NCBI GenBank assembly: GCA_002325375.1
Contig: DCRZ01000012.1
Span: forward strand, 387-64,386
Source of the DNA: Rhodospirillaceae bacterium UBA1479
GTDB taxonomy: Bacteria > Pseudomonadota > Alphaproteobacteria > Rhodospirillales > Casp-alpha2
Reading direction: 5' to 3'
DNA length: 64,000 nucleotides
Shown here: piece by piece, positions 1-12,689 of the stretch
Position numbering within the stretch: the first letter of the stretch is position 1
How the letters are laid out: the number at the start of each line of letters is the position of its first letter
Notes under the pieces: generated by a model
What the model was told of the DNA's origin: nothing
The model's database searches: none
Seen by the model: only the letters and a program-made list of their open reading frames with translations
Translations under genes and position numbers: made by a program

Positions 1-1700
1 TTGGCCAGGTTCTTGACCTCGCTTGCGACCACGGCGAAGCCCTTGCCGGCGTCGCCGGCGCGGGCCGCCTCGATGGTGGCGTTGAGGGCCAAAAGGTTGG
101 TCTGCTCGGCGATGTCGGTGATCAAACTGACGACCTCGCCGATCTTCTCCGCCGCCTGGGCCAGGCCCTGGATCTGGGCGTTGGTGCGGTCGGCTTCCTC
201 GGTCGCCTGCCGCGCGATCTGCGACGACTGACCGACCTGAGAGGAAATCTCGTTGATCGAGGCCGAGAGTTCCTCCGCCGCCGACGCGACGGTCTGCACG
301 TTGATCGTCGCTTCCTCAGCCGCCGATGCCACGGTCGAGGCCTGGGTATGGGCCGACTGCGACAGGTCCGCCGCCGCCCGTGCCGAGTTCTCGACCGTGT
401 TGACCCGGTCCTTGACCAGTTCGACCGCCTTGGCGACCTCTTCTTCCAGCGCCGAGTTGAGCGCCAGGACTTCGCCGCGCAACCGCCGGCGGTTGCGGCG
501 GTCCTCGGTCTCGCGTTCCGCCGTCATGCGGTTCACTTCCTGGGCGTTCTCCTTGAACACCTGCACGGCGCCGGCCATTTCCCCGACCTCGGTCTTTTCG
601 CCGAGGCCAGGAATTTTGGCTTCCAGGTTGCCCCCGGCCAGATCGTTCATGGCGCCGGTGATCGCCATGATGGGCGCGCGCACGCGGTAATTCAGCAGCC
701 AATAACTGCCGATGACCAGCAGGGTCAGCATCACCACCGTGACCCACACGCTGATCTGAACCAGGCTGCGCACCCCCTCGAGGGTGTCTTCGACCGCTTG
801 TGACTTGGCATCGAGCTGATTCTTGATCTCGGCTTTCAGGCCTTCAAGCGCCCCGGTCAGGGCGCTGTCGTCGATGCTCAGGGCCTGATCGATTTCCTGG
901 GGCGATTTTCCCTGTCCGGCCTGGGCCAACACCGTCTCCGCCGCCGTGCCGTAACCGGCGATCACGCCGAGCAGATCGTCCAGCAGCTTGCCCTCGTTTT
1001 CCGACACGCCGAGGGCCTTGTAGGACGCCGCGTCGGCGGTAATGGCGGTGACGTCGGCCTTGACCTTGTCGGCAATGGCCGCATCGCGACGGATCATCAG
1101 ATTTTTGAAATTGTGGATCAGACCGCCGAACCCCAGATGGGCTCGGATCGAATTCAGAAGCTGCGACTTGGTCTTCTTCGCACCCTTCTTCTTTTTACCT
1201 TCGGCCGCCTGGGCGAGAACCTTCAGCGCCTCCAGCGCCGGCATCGGGTCGATCTGGATCTTGGCGTCAATCTCCTCGGCGGCGACGGCGTCGAAGGTCA
1301 ACGTCTCAATCTCGCCCGCCTGCGCGCCATAGACCGTGACGATTTCCTCGAGCGTGCCGAGCGCCGACGTTTCCGTGTCGTTCAACCCCAAGCCTTCGTA
1401 GGTCTTGATGATGCTCATGGACTTGTCGGTGAACTTCTTGATGTTCTCCAGATACTCGTCCGTCTGGCGCAGCATGTAGTCCTTGAAGTTCTCGATCAGG
1501 CCGCCGTACCCCATGGCCGAGCGGAGATCGCCGAGAAGGCGGACTTTTTCGTTTTGTGCTTCCTGAAATTCGACCCAGGCATCGTCGATCGTTTCGACGT
1601 TATTGGTGATTCGGAGCACGTTGGCGACCTGGATGATGCCCGTCACCACGATGGCGATGAGCAGCAGCCGGCTCGCCGTGCTGATCCGTAGATTGTTCAT
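1..1700 (-). CDS. Methyl-accepting chemotaxis protein (3' end outside window)
   Basis: Inner-membrane chemoreceptor that would signal to CheA/CheW. Translation from the ATG at 1698-1700 gives an N-terminal TM segment (residues about 10-28), a roughly 280-residue sensor region, a second TM (about 313-333, IGSYWLL), a HAMP-like stretch, and the start of the cytoplasmic signalling helix ending in GKGFAVVASEVKNLA at the window edge, which is the conserved MCP hairpin-tip region. The sensor contains two similar units of about 127 residues, each with a GGLI.NFK motif (GYGGLIENFK near 1500, GFGGLIHNFK near 1120), joined by a Lys-rich linker. The C-terminus is missing only because the window ends. 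The ligand is unknown. Confidence 0.93.
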   Translation of the reverse strand, partial: MNNLRISTASRLLLIAIVVTGIIQVANVLRITNNVETIDDAWVEFQEAQNEKVRLLGDLRSAMGYGGLIENFKDYMLRQTDEYLENIKKFTDKSMSIIKTYEGLGLNDTETSALGTLEEIVTVYGAQAGEIETLTFDAVAAEEIDAKIQIDPMPALEALKVLAQAAEGKKKKGAKKTKSQLLNSIRAHLGFGGLIHNFKNLMIRRDAAIADKVKADVTAITADAASYKALGVSENEGKLLDDLLGVIAGYGTAAETVLAQAGQGKSPQEIDQALSIDDSALTGALEGLKAEIKNQLDAKSQAVEDTLEGVRSLVQISVWVTVVMLTLLVIGSYWLLNYRVRAPIMAITGAMNDLAGGNLEAKIPGLGEKTEVGEMAGAVQVFKENAQEVNRMTAERETEDRRNRRRLRGEVLALNSALEEEVAKAVELVKDRVNTVENSARAAADLSQSAHTQASTVASAAEEATINVQTVASAAEELSASINEISSQVGQSSQIARQATEEADRTNAQIQGLAQAAEKIGEVVSLITDIAEQTNLLALNATIEAARAGDAGKGFAVVASEVKNLA

Positions 1701-2095
1701 GATTCCCCCTGTGCTGGGTATTCGACGCGTTTGTTTTTATTCGGTGATTTATGGTCGTTGGCTGGCCCGCAAAAACCGGAATGGCCCACAGGTCAGCAGC
1801 CGTGCGGCCCGGCCCTTGGGCCACGCGCGCACGTAACGGTCCGCCATCAACAGGCGTCCGCTGATCGTCTAAAGGTGATGGCTGTCCTCCCAGAACGAGC
1901 CCTCCCACGACTTCTCGCGGTTTTGTTAGGCAATGCCCGAGGTTCCGCCCCGGATCATCGACCGCGTCAAAACTATACCAAACTAAAGAGTCCGACGCCT
2001 ACCACGGAGTATTCCGCAACGCGGAATCGCCGTGGGCGGCTTTCGGCGCCCCATCGTCAGCCGCGCACAAAAGATGGCGACACCAGGTTTTCCAA
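1701..2095. other. Intergenic region without a recognised gene
   Basis: About 400 bp lie between the divergent chemoreceptor and the ArsR-methyltransferase gene. Short open frames here lack ribosome binding sites and resemble nothing I recognise. I looked for SAM-type or cobalamin riboswitch features upstream of the methionine genes and saw none. The region should hold the chemoreceptor promoter on the minus strand. Confidence 0.5.
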
Positions 2096-2125
2096 TTGAC
2101 ATAAAGATATCTTTATATGTATATG
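2096..2125 (+). promoter_or_regulatory. Promoter with embedded 16-bp palindromic operator for the met operon
   Basis: A consensus -35 TTGACA lies at 2096-2101 and a -10-like TATATG at 2120-2125 (18-nt spacer). The perfect palindrome ATAAAGATATCTTTAT at 2101-2116 fills most of the spacer and touches the -35. This is a typical position for a dimeric ArsR-type repressor, and the next gene encodes one, so autoregulation is the simplest reading. The predicted transcription start falls at or next to the ATG at 2133, so the mRNA may be leaderless. Confidence 0.7.
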
Positions 2126-2132
2126 ACGGTCT

Positions 2133-3140
2133 ATGAGAACCCTGGATGACACCATGGCCGGCATGCGCGCGGCGGCGGAACCGACCCGCCTTCGCATTCT
2201 GGCGCTTTGTGCCGACGGCGAATTGACGGTATCCGAACTGGTCCGCATCCTGGGCCAAAGCCAGCCGCGCATTTCCCGCCACCTCAAGGTGCTGACCGCC
2301 GCCGGGCTGTTGGCCCGCGTGCCGGAAGGCAGCTGGGTGTTCCACCGCCTCGCCCAGGACGGCCCGCAGACGGATCTGGCGGCCCGCCTGGTCGACCTTG
2401 CCCCGCTCGACGACGAAGTCCTGGCCCGCGACCGCCAGCGCCTGGTGCAGATCAAGCGCGAGCGGGCCGAAGAAGCACAACGCTATTTCCGTGAAAACGC
2501 GGGACGGTGGGACAAGCTGCGCTCGCTCCACGTCGACGATGCCGTGGTCGAAAAGGCGATCCTCGACCTTGCCCCCGAAACCATCGAACGCCACCTGGAT
2601 CTGGGCACCGGCACCGGCCGTATTCTTGAACTGTTGGCCGGACGCACGGACCATGCCCAGGGGGTCGACCTGTCCCGCGAGATGCTGGCCGTGGCCCGCG
2701 CCAACCTGGACAGTGCCGGGCTGAGCCACTGTCAGGTCCGCCAGGCGGACATCACCCAGTTGCCGTTCCCGGCCGAAACCTTCGATCTGGTGACCCTGCA
2801 TCAGGTGCTGCACTACCTGGACGATCCGGTGCGCGCCATCGAGGCGGCGACCGCCATGGTCCGCCCCGGCGGAACGCTGCTGATCGTCGATTTCGCCCCC
2901 CATGAAGAAGAAACCCTGCGCCGTGACCACCAACACCGGCGCCTGGGCTTTTCCGATACCCAGGCCGAAGCCTGGTTGAAGAGCGCCGGCCTGACGCCGC
3001 GCACCATCCGTCATCTTTCCGGCGATCCCCTGACCGTGACCCTGTGGTCCGCGGTCAAGACCCCCGCCGCCGCCAACACCGATGCCGCGCCGGTTCTGAC
3101 AAAACCTGCCGTCGGCCGCACTCTGGAGAACACCGTCTGA
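2133..3140 (+). CDS. ArsR-family regulator fused to a SAM-dependent methyltransferase domain
   Basis: 335 aa. Residues about 8-90 form an ArsR-type winged helix (EPTRLRILAL; then SQPRISRHLKVL as recognition helix). Residues about 145-260 are a class I methyltransferase fold with motif I LDLGTGTGRI and the later FDLVTLHQVLHYL. The gene is first in an apparent operon with metF and metH; its TGA overlaps the metF ATG. ArsR-type regulators named SahR control methionine-cycle genes in some Proteobacteria. I infer that this protein senses SAM or SAH through the methyltransferase domain and represses its own operon through the palindrome at 2101-2116. The ATG at 2133 has no ribosome binding site, consistent with a leaderless start; the ATG at 2154 is an alternative. 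Confidence 0.88.
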   Translation: MRTLDDTMAGMRAAAEPTRLRILALCADGELTVSELVRILGQSQPRISRHLKVLTAAGLLARVPEGSWVFHRLAQDGPQTDLAARLVDLAPLDDEVLARDRQRLVQIKRERAEEAQRYFRENAGRWDKLRSLHVDDAVVEKAILDLAPETIERHLDLGTGTGRILELLAGRTDHAQGVDLSREMLAVARANLDSAGLSHCQVRQADITQLPFPAETFDLVTLHQVLHYLDDPVRAIEAATAMVRPGGTLLIVDFAPHEEETLRRDHQHRRLGFSDTQAEAWLKSAGLTPRTIRHLSGDPLTVTLWSAVKTPAAANTDAAPVLTKPAVGRTLENTV

Positions 3141-4126
3141 TGCCCAAACCGCCCACCGATACCCTGCGCCAGGTTGCCGCCTTCGGCCGCGCCGCCGTTG
3201 CCGGCGGCCAGGTCGCCGCCGCCCTGCCCGACGACGTCGAGGTTTCGTTCGAATTCTTTCCGCCCTCCAGCGAAGGCGCCGAAGCCAACCTGTGGAACAG
3301 CATCCAGCGCCTGGCGCCGCTGAACCCCAAATACGTTTCCGTGACCTACGGCGCCGGCGGCTCGACCCGCGAGCGCACCCACGCCACGGTCAAGCGCCTG
3401 CTCGGCGAAACCGACCTGCTGCCGGCGGCGCATCTGACCTGCGTCGACGCCACCACCCAGGAAATCGACACCGTCGCCCAGGACTATTGGGATATGGGCG
3501 TACGCCATATCGTGGCCCTGCGTGGCGATCCACAGGACGCCTCGGGCCATTACACGCCGCACGCCGGCGGCTATGCCTTCGCCTGCGATCTGGTTGCCGG
3601 GCTGCGTCAGATCGGCGATTTCAACATTTCCGTCGGCGCCTATCCGGAAGTCCATCCCGAGGCGCGCAGCGCCAAGGCCGACATGGACAACCTGAAACGC
3701 AAGATCGACGCCGGCGCCGATCAGGCCATCACCCAGTATTTCTTCGACACCGACGTTTATCTGCGCTTTGTCGATCAGGCGCGGGCCGCCGGCATCTGGG
3801 TGCCGATCATCCCCGGCATCATGCCGATCCACAATTTCACCAAGGTCGCGAATTTCTCCAAGCGCTGCGGGGCGACGATCCCGCGCTGGCTGGGCGATCT
3901 GTTCGACGGGCTGGAGAACGACCCCGACACGCACAAGCTGGTCGCCGCCTCCCTGGTCGCCGAACAGTGCCGCACCCTGCACGCCTTCGGCGACAAGCAG
4001 TTCCATTTCTACACCCTGAACCAGGCGGATCTGACCTACGCCATCTGTCACATGCTGGGCGTGCGTCCCAAGCATCCGGTGGGGAGCGACGCCGGTGACC
4101 AAGCAAACAAGAAACAAGCAGGCTGA
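3140..4126 (+). CDS. metF: Methylenetetrahydrofolate reductase
   Basis: 328 aa. Reduces 5,10-methylene-THF to 5-methyl-THF, the methyl donor for MetH. MetF landmarks are the N-terminal SFEFFPPSSEG, YVSVTYGAGGSTRERTH, the HIVALRGDPQ segment and QAITQYFFD. These belong to the FAD-binding TIM barrel, and the length is normal for the bacterial family. The start is supported by GGAG at 3124-3127 and a TGATG overlap with the upstream regulator gene, implying translational coupling. The metH frame opens before metF ends. Confidence 0.96.
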   Translation: MPKPPTDTLRQVAAFGRAAVAGGQVAAALPDDVEVSFEFFPPSSEGAEANLWNSIQRLAPLNPKYVSVTYGAGGSTRERTHATVKRLLGETDLLPAAHLTCVDATTQEIDTVAQDYWDMGVRHIVALRGDPQDASGHYTPHAGGYAFACDLVAGLRQIGDFNISVGAYPEVHPEARSAKADMDNLKRKIDAGADQAITQYFFDTDVYLRFVDQARAAGIWVPIIPGIMPIHNFTKVANFSKRCGATIPRWLGDLFDGLENDPDTHKLVAASLVAEQCRTLHAFGDKQFHFYTLNQADLTYAICHMLGVRPKHPVGSDAGDQANKKQAG

Positions 4127-4130
4127 TTCC

Positions 4131-7853
<3,723 letters not shown>

Positions 7854-7958
7854 TTCGGCGTCTCCGCCGCTTGGATTTCATCGGCCCCTGGCGCATCATG
7901 GCGCGATGATTCGCCCCGCCATGAGCCCCCCGCCCCGCCCCCAAGGCGTGCTTCGACC

Positions 7959-10730
7959 GTGACCGCGTCCAGCGGCCCCTTTCCGCAGCTTCGCGACGTG
8001 CCCGCCCTGGTGGTCGGCGTGCGCCATGCGGCCTGGCTGACGCCCGAGGGCGAGATCGAGACCCTGACGCCGGCTGAGGCCGCGCGCCGGGTGCGCAAGA
8101 CCGACCGCGTCATGGTCTGCCACGCCAAGGCCACGGCGCGGCGGCTCAACCTGCAAAGCATTCCCGCCCTCGACCTGCTGGAGCTGTTCGCCTTCTGCCG
8201 CCCGGCCAAGTTCTGCCTGCCGACGCCGCGCGGCCTGGCCGAAGCCCTGAACCTGGCCCTGCCCGCCAGCCACGAGGCGGAGGCCGAGGTGCTGGCCCTG
8301 GCCGCCCATCGCCTGCTGACCGACCTGCGCGAGGAAGGGCGGGGCGATACCGCCGCCATCGCCTGGTCCATGGGCCGGGGCGGCTGGCCCTGGACATCCG
8401 CCGTGCTGGCGGCGCTCGGAGCCGGGGAAGAACCCCATTCGGCATCGACCCGCCGGGGACTGATGATCTGGCAGCGCCTGCCCGACTGGGAGGACGAGGC
8501 CCCGCCGCCGCCGCCCGGAAACCAGCCCGTGGCGGCCGCGGAAGCTCGCGCGCAACTGGCGGTCCTGTTGGGCCGCGGGTCGGAGCAGCGCCCCCAGCAG
8601 GCCGATTATGCCGCCGGTGCCGTCGCCGCCTTCCTGCCCCGCGACCGGGCGGGGGAGCCGCGTTTCGTCCTAGCCGAGGCGGGGACAGGCGTCGGCAAGA
8701 CCCTAGGCTACATCGCGCCGGCCAGTGTCTGGGCGAAAAAGAACCAGGGCACGGTGTGGATCTCGACCTTTACCCGCAACCTGCAACGGCAATTGGATGC
8801 GGAGCTCGACCGGCTTTACCCCGACGCGGTGGAGAAGGAACAGAAGGTCGTCGTGCGCAAGGGACGGGAAAATTATTTCTGTATCCTGAATTACGAGGAA
8901 GCGCTCAATCGCTCCCTGCAGATGCCGGGTCCAGCGTCGGTCGCCCTCGGCCTGCTCGCCCGCTGGGCATTGGCGACCCGCGACGGCGACATGGTGGGCG
9001 GCGATTTCCCGGCCTGGCTGGCCGATCTCATGGGCACGGGCCTGACCACGGATTTGACGGATACCCGGGGCGAATGCGTCTATGCCGCCTGCGCGCACTA
9101 CGGCAAATGCTTCATCGAACGATCGCAACGCCGGGCCAAGCATGCGGAAATCGTGGTCGCCAACCATGCCCTGGTGATGATCCAGGCGGCCATGGGCGGC
9201 ATCGGGTCCGACGATGGCGGCGGCCTGCCCCTGCGCTATGTGTTCGACGAGGGCCACCACCTGTTCAACGCCGCCGACGGCGCCTTTTCCGCCCATCTGT
9301 CCGGGTTCGAGACGGCGGACCTCCGGCGCTGGCTGGTCGGGGCGGAGGAAGGCCAGCGGTCGCGGTCGCGCGGCCTGCGGGCGCGCATCGAGGACCTGAT
9401 TTCCGACGACGACAAGGCCCAGGACGCGCTGGAGGCGGTTCTGGCGGCGGCCCGCTGCCTGCCCGGCCCCGGCTGGCGGCAGCGCATCGAGGCCGGACCG
9501 CGCGGCCCGTCGGAGGATTTCCTGGCCCGCCTGCGTGCCCAGGTTCTGGCTCGGGCTGAGGACGCCGACGCCGGCTATTCCCTGGAGTGCGAGCCGCACC
9601 CGGCGACCGACGGCCTGCTCACCGCCGCCGGGGAGCTGGAGGGGGCCCTGGCCAAGATGGGCAAGCCCATGGGCGAGCTGATCGAGCGCCTGGCCGGCAA
9701 GCTGGACGACGAAGCCGACAGCCTGGACAGCCAAACCCGCAACCGCATCGAAGCCGTGGCGAAATCCCTGGAGCGCCGAGGCCTGGCCCAGATCGCCGCC
9801 TGGCGCGACATGCTGAAGGCGCTCAAAAGCGAGACGCCGGAGACCTTCGTCGACTGGTTCGCCGTGGAGCGCACGGGCGGGCGCGAGATCGATGTCGCCT
9901 TCCACCGCCATTACGTGGACCCGACCCTGCCGTTCGCCCGCGACGTGGCCTCGGAAGCCCACGGCGTGCTGGTGACATCGGCGACGCTCCGCGACATCAC
10001 CAACGACGACCGCGACCCGGACGGCGACGGCTGGCCTCAGGCCTCGGCCCGCACGGGGGCCGTCCACATGACCCGCCCGGCCCAGCACGTCACCGTGCCC
10101 TCGCCCTTCGATTACGGCAAGCAGACCCGGGTGCTGGTGGTCGGCGACGTGAACCGCAATTCGGCCGATCAGGTTTCGGCGGCCTACCGCGAACTGTTCA
10201 CGGCGTCCGGCGGCGGGGCCTTGGGCCTGTTCACGGCGATCAACCGGCTGCGCGCCGTTCATCAGCGCATTGCCGGGCCGTTGGAGGATCTGGATATCCC
10301 GCTCTACGCCCAGCATGTGGAACCGTTGGACACGGGCACCCTGATCGACATCTTCCGCGCCGAGGAAAACGCCTGTCTGCTGGGCACGGACGCCGTGCGC
10401 GACGGGGTCGATGTACCGGGCCGCTCACTCCGGCTTATCGTCTTCGACCGGGTGCCCTGGCCGCGCCCGGACATCCTGCACAAGGCCCGGCGCAACGCCT
10501 TCGGCGGGCGCGATTTCGACGAGGCGCTGGCGCGGCTCAAGCTCAAACAGGCGTTCGGGCGGCTGATCCGCCGGGCCGGGGACCGGGGCATCTTCGTGAT
10601 GCTGGACCGGGCCCTGCCGACGCGCCTGGCCGCCGCCTTCCCTGCCGGCGTGGAAATCCAGCGGATCGGCCTGAGCGAGGCCGTGCAGCAGGTGAAGGCG
10701 TTCCTGGCGGAAGAGCCCGCGCAGGATTAG
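7959..10730 (+). CDS. DinG/XPD-type superfamily 2 ATP-dependent DNA helicase
   Basis: 923 aa from GTG. Walker A EAGTGVGKT lies near residue 240 and the DEGH box (VFDEGHHLF) near 428. Between them is a four-cysteine set (C in GECVYAACAHYGKC) that fits the Fe-S cluster of the XPD/DinG family. VTSATL and the C-terminal QAFGRLIRRAGDRG complete the helicase motifs. The first 230 residues include VMVCHAKATARRL and a following PALDLLELFAF that recall a decayed DEDD exonuclease or RNase H-like fold, but the catalytic acids are not obvious. Its stop overlaps that of the convergent AEC transporter by 4 nt. Likely role: resolving DNA structures during repair or replication. Confidence 0.9.
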   Translation: MTASSGPFPQLRDVPALVVGVRHAAWLTPEGEIETLTPAEAARRVRKTDRVMVCHAKATARRLNLQSIPALDLLELFAFCRPAKFCLPTPRGLAEALNLALPASHEAEAEVLALAAHRLLTDLREEGRGDTAAIAWSMGRGGWPWTSAVLAALGAGEEPHSASTRRGLMIWQRLPDWEDEAPPPPPGNQPVAAAEARAQLAVLLGRGSEQRPQQADYAAGAVAAFLPRDRAGEPRFVLAEAGTGVGKTLGYIAPASVWAKKNQGTVWISTFTRNLQRQLDAELDRLYPDAVEKEQKVVVRKGRENYFCILNYEEALNRSLQMPGPASVALGLLARWALATRDGDMVGGDFPAWLADLMGTGLTTDLTDTRGECVYAACAHYGKCFIERSQRRAKHAEIVVANHALVMIQAAMGGIGSDDGGGLPLRYVFDEGHHLFNAADGAFSAHLSGFETADLRRWLVGAEEGQRSRSRGLRARIEDLISDDDKAQDALEAVLAAARCLPGPGWRQRIEAGPRGPSEDFLARLRAQVLARAEDADAGYSLECEPHPATDGLLTAAGELEGALAKMGKPMGELIERLAGKLDDEADSLDSQTRNRIEAVAKSLERRGLAQIAAWRDMLKALKSETPETFVDWFAVERTGGREIDVAFHRHYVDPTLPFARDVASEAHGVLVTSATLRDITNDDRDPDGDGWPQASARTGAVHMTRPAQHVTVPSPFDYGKQTRVLVVGDVNRNSADQVSAAYRELFTASGGGALGLFTAINRLRAVHQRIAGPLEDLDIPLYAQHVEPLDTGTLIDIFRAEENACLLGTDAVRDGVDVPGRSLRLIVFDRVPWPRPDILHKARRNAFGGRDFDEALARLKLKQAFGRLIRRAGDRGIFVMLDRALPTRLAAAFPAGVEIQRIGLSEAVQQVKAFLAEEPAQD

Positions 10731-11686
10731 GGCAGCAGCGTATCCGCGACCTGCGGCAGAGCGAAAAACGCGCCGATGGTGACGACCGCGATGAGGGTCG
10801 AGAACAGGGTCGCCGTCGAGGTGCGGCGGATGTAGACGGTCTGCTGCTGCGCCAGGACGAAACAACTCGCCCCCGTCGGCAGGGCCGCCAGCATGACCAG
10901 CACGACCAGCCAGTCCAGGCGCACGTCGAACACATAGGCGCCGAGCACCCAGGTCACCAAGGGGTGAATCAAAAGCTTGATCACGACCATGACCGAAACC
11001 TCGCCCATTCCTTCGGAAATGGGCTTGCCGACCAGGAACAGGCCGAGCGCGAACAGGGCCCCCGGCCCGGCCGCCGCCCCCAGCACCGTGGCATAGGTAT
11101 CGACCGGCACCGGCAGCGTGAGCCCGCCCAAGGACCAGGCCATGCCGACGGCGCAGCCGATGAACAGGGGGCTTTTGATCAGTCCCCACAGGGAATCGAC
11201 GAACACTTTCGCCAACGCCTGGCCCGTGCCCTTGCTTTTTCCGGCGGTGATCAGAACCTCGGTCACGGTAATGAACACCAGGGTTTGGAATACGGTCGCG
11301 ATGGCCGCGGGCAGGGCCGCGTCGGGCCCGAAGGCAACGATGGCCAGGGGAATCCCCATGTAGCCCGTGTTGGCGAAGACGGAGACCATGGCGAACAGGG
11401 ACGACTGCGACATGTCGTTCTTGAAGGCGATGCGCGACAGGAAATAGGCGCCCGCGAAGGTCACCCCGTTGCCGCCCAGATAGGCCAGGATGAAGGGCCA
11501 GTCGAAGATCGTCGCGGCATCGACCCGGGCCATGGAATGGCCGAGCAAAACCGGCAACGCCACGTAATAGACGAACCGGTTGAGTGCATCGGTCGAAGAC
11601 GGCCCCATGACGCCCGCGCGGCCGGCCAGGTATCCCGACAGGATGATGGCGAACACGGGCAGGACGACGTTGAGGACGGGTTCCAT
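10727..11686 (-). CDS. AEC-family (auxin efflux carrier-like) permease
   Basis: 319 aa, hydrophobic throughout with about ten predicted TM helices in the five-plus-five AEC layout. The opening NVVLPVFAIILSGYLAGRAG and the central GNGVTFAGAYF and NTGYMGIPLA motifs are characteristic. Bacterial members export or import small organic anions such as malate, but the substrate cannot be read from sequence. It is divergent from the beta-hydroxyacid dehydrogenase at 11778, with 91 bp between the starts, which may indicate a shared hydroxyacid substrate; that link is inference. Confidence 0.9.
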   Translation of the reverse strand: MEPVLNVVLPVFAIILSGYLAGRAGVMGPSSTDALNRFVYYVALPVLLGHSMARVDAATIFDWPFILAYLGGNGVTFAGAYFLSRIAFKNDMSQSSLFAMVSVFANTGYMGIPLAIVAFGPDAALPAAIATVFQTLVFITVTEVLITAGKSKGTGQALAKVFVDSLWGLIKSPLFIGCAVGMAWSLGGLTLPVPVDTYATVLGAAAGPGALFALGLFLVGKPISEGMGEVSVMVVIKLLIHPLVTWVLGAYVFDVRLDWLVVLVMLAALPTGASCFVLAQQQTVYIRRTSTATLFSTLIAVVTIGAFFALPQVADTLLP

Positions 11687-11777
11687 GAAGGCTCCGAAAA
11701 GGATGCAGGGGCTTGACCGGCGAACGGCGGCCCTCCCATAACGGGTGCGGCTTTATTTATAAAGGGGAGAGTTACGG

Positions 11778-12680
11778 ATGACCAATCTTGCGGGAACGAC
11801 CATCGGCTTCATCGGTTTGGGCCTGATGGGCAAGCCCATGGCGCGGAACCTTGCGAAGGCGGGGGCCAAGCTGGTCGTCAACAACCGCTCGCAAGGCGTC
11901 ATCGAGGAACTTTCCCGGGAAGGCATGACCCCGGCGGCCAGCCCCCGCGCCGCGGCGGAGGCATCCGACGCCGTCATCTGCATGCTGTCGGACACCCCGG
12001 CCCTGGAACAGGTGCTGATGGGCGAGGACGGCGTGTTCAACGCGGCCTCCCTGCAGGGCAAGCTGGTCGTCGACATGGGCACGTCGAAGCTGCTGGTCAC
12101 CCGCATGCTGGCGGCCAAGGCGCAGGAACTGGGGGCGGATTATGTGGATGCGCCCGTATCCGGCGGCACCCTGGGGGCCGAGGCCGGAAACCTGACCATC
12201 ATGGCCGGCGGCACGGACGATGCCTTCGCCCGCGCCCTGCCGATCCTTCAGGTCCTGGGCGGAAAGATCACTCATGTCGGCCCGACCGGGGCCGGGCAGG
12301 TCGCCAAGGCCGCCAATCAGGTCATCGTCGGCCTGAACATCGGCGCCGTGGCCGAGGCCCTGTCCCTGGCCCAGGCGGCGGGGGTCGATCCGGGCAAGGT
12401 CCGGGAAGCGCTGGGCGGTGGGTTCGCCGACTCGCGCATTCTCGAGGTCCACGGCCTGCGCATGGTCGAGGGCAAGTTCACCCCGGGCGCGCGCTGCCCG
12501 ATCCAGCGCAAGGACATGGACCAGGCCATGGAACTGGCCGAACACCTGGGAATCGAACTGCCGGCGACGGCGCTCAGCCGTGATCTCTACGACCGGGTGA
12601 TCGCCGCCGGCGACGGCGACCTGGACCACGCGGGCCTGATCCGCGCCATCCGCCCGGACTGGCCGGTGAACGAAACATAA
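11778..12680 (+). CDS. NAD(P)-dependent beta-hydroxyacid dehydrogenase (3-hydroxyisobutyrate dehydrogenase / tartronate semialdehyde reductase family)
   Basis: 300 aa. The N-terminal Rossmann motif GFIGLGLMGKPMARNL, the substrate-binding DAPVSGGTLGAEAG and the GQVAKAANQ segment with its catalytic Lys assign the family securely. A strong Shine-Dalgarno (AAAGGGGAG at 11761-11769) precedes the ATG. Specific substrate is undetermined: GarR-like tartronate semialdehyde, 3-hydroxyisobutyrate, or succinate semialdehyde are all possible. It ends 9 bp before the convergent histidine kinase. Confidence 0.92.
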   Translation: MTNLAGTTIGFIGLGLMGKPMARNLAKAGAKLVVNNRSQGVIEELSREGMTPAASPRAAAEASDAVICMLSDTPALEQVLMGEDGVFNAASLQGKLVVDMGTSKLLVTRMLAAKAQELGADYVDAPVSGGTLGAEAGNLTIMAGGTDDAFARALPILQVLGGKITHVGPTGAGQVAKAANQVIVGLNIGAVAEALSLAQAAGVDPGKVREALGGGFADSRILEVHGLRMVEGKFTPGARCPIQRKDMDQAMELAEHLGIELPATALSRDLYDRVIAAGDGDLDHAGLIRAIRPDWPVNET

Positions 12681-12689
12681 GGGAACGCC

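Noticed and set aside
1701..2132. SAM or cobalamin riboswitch controlling metF/metH
   Set aside because: No conserved core could be found, and the promoter appears to start transcription at the coding region, leaving no leader.
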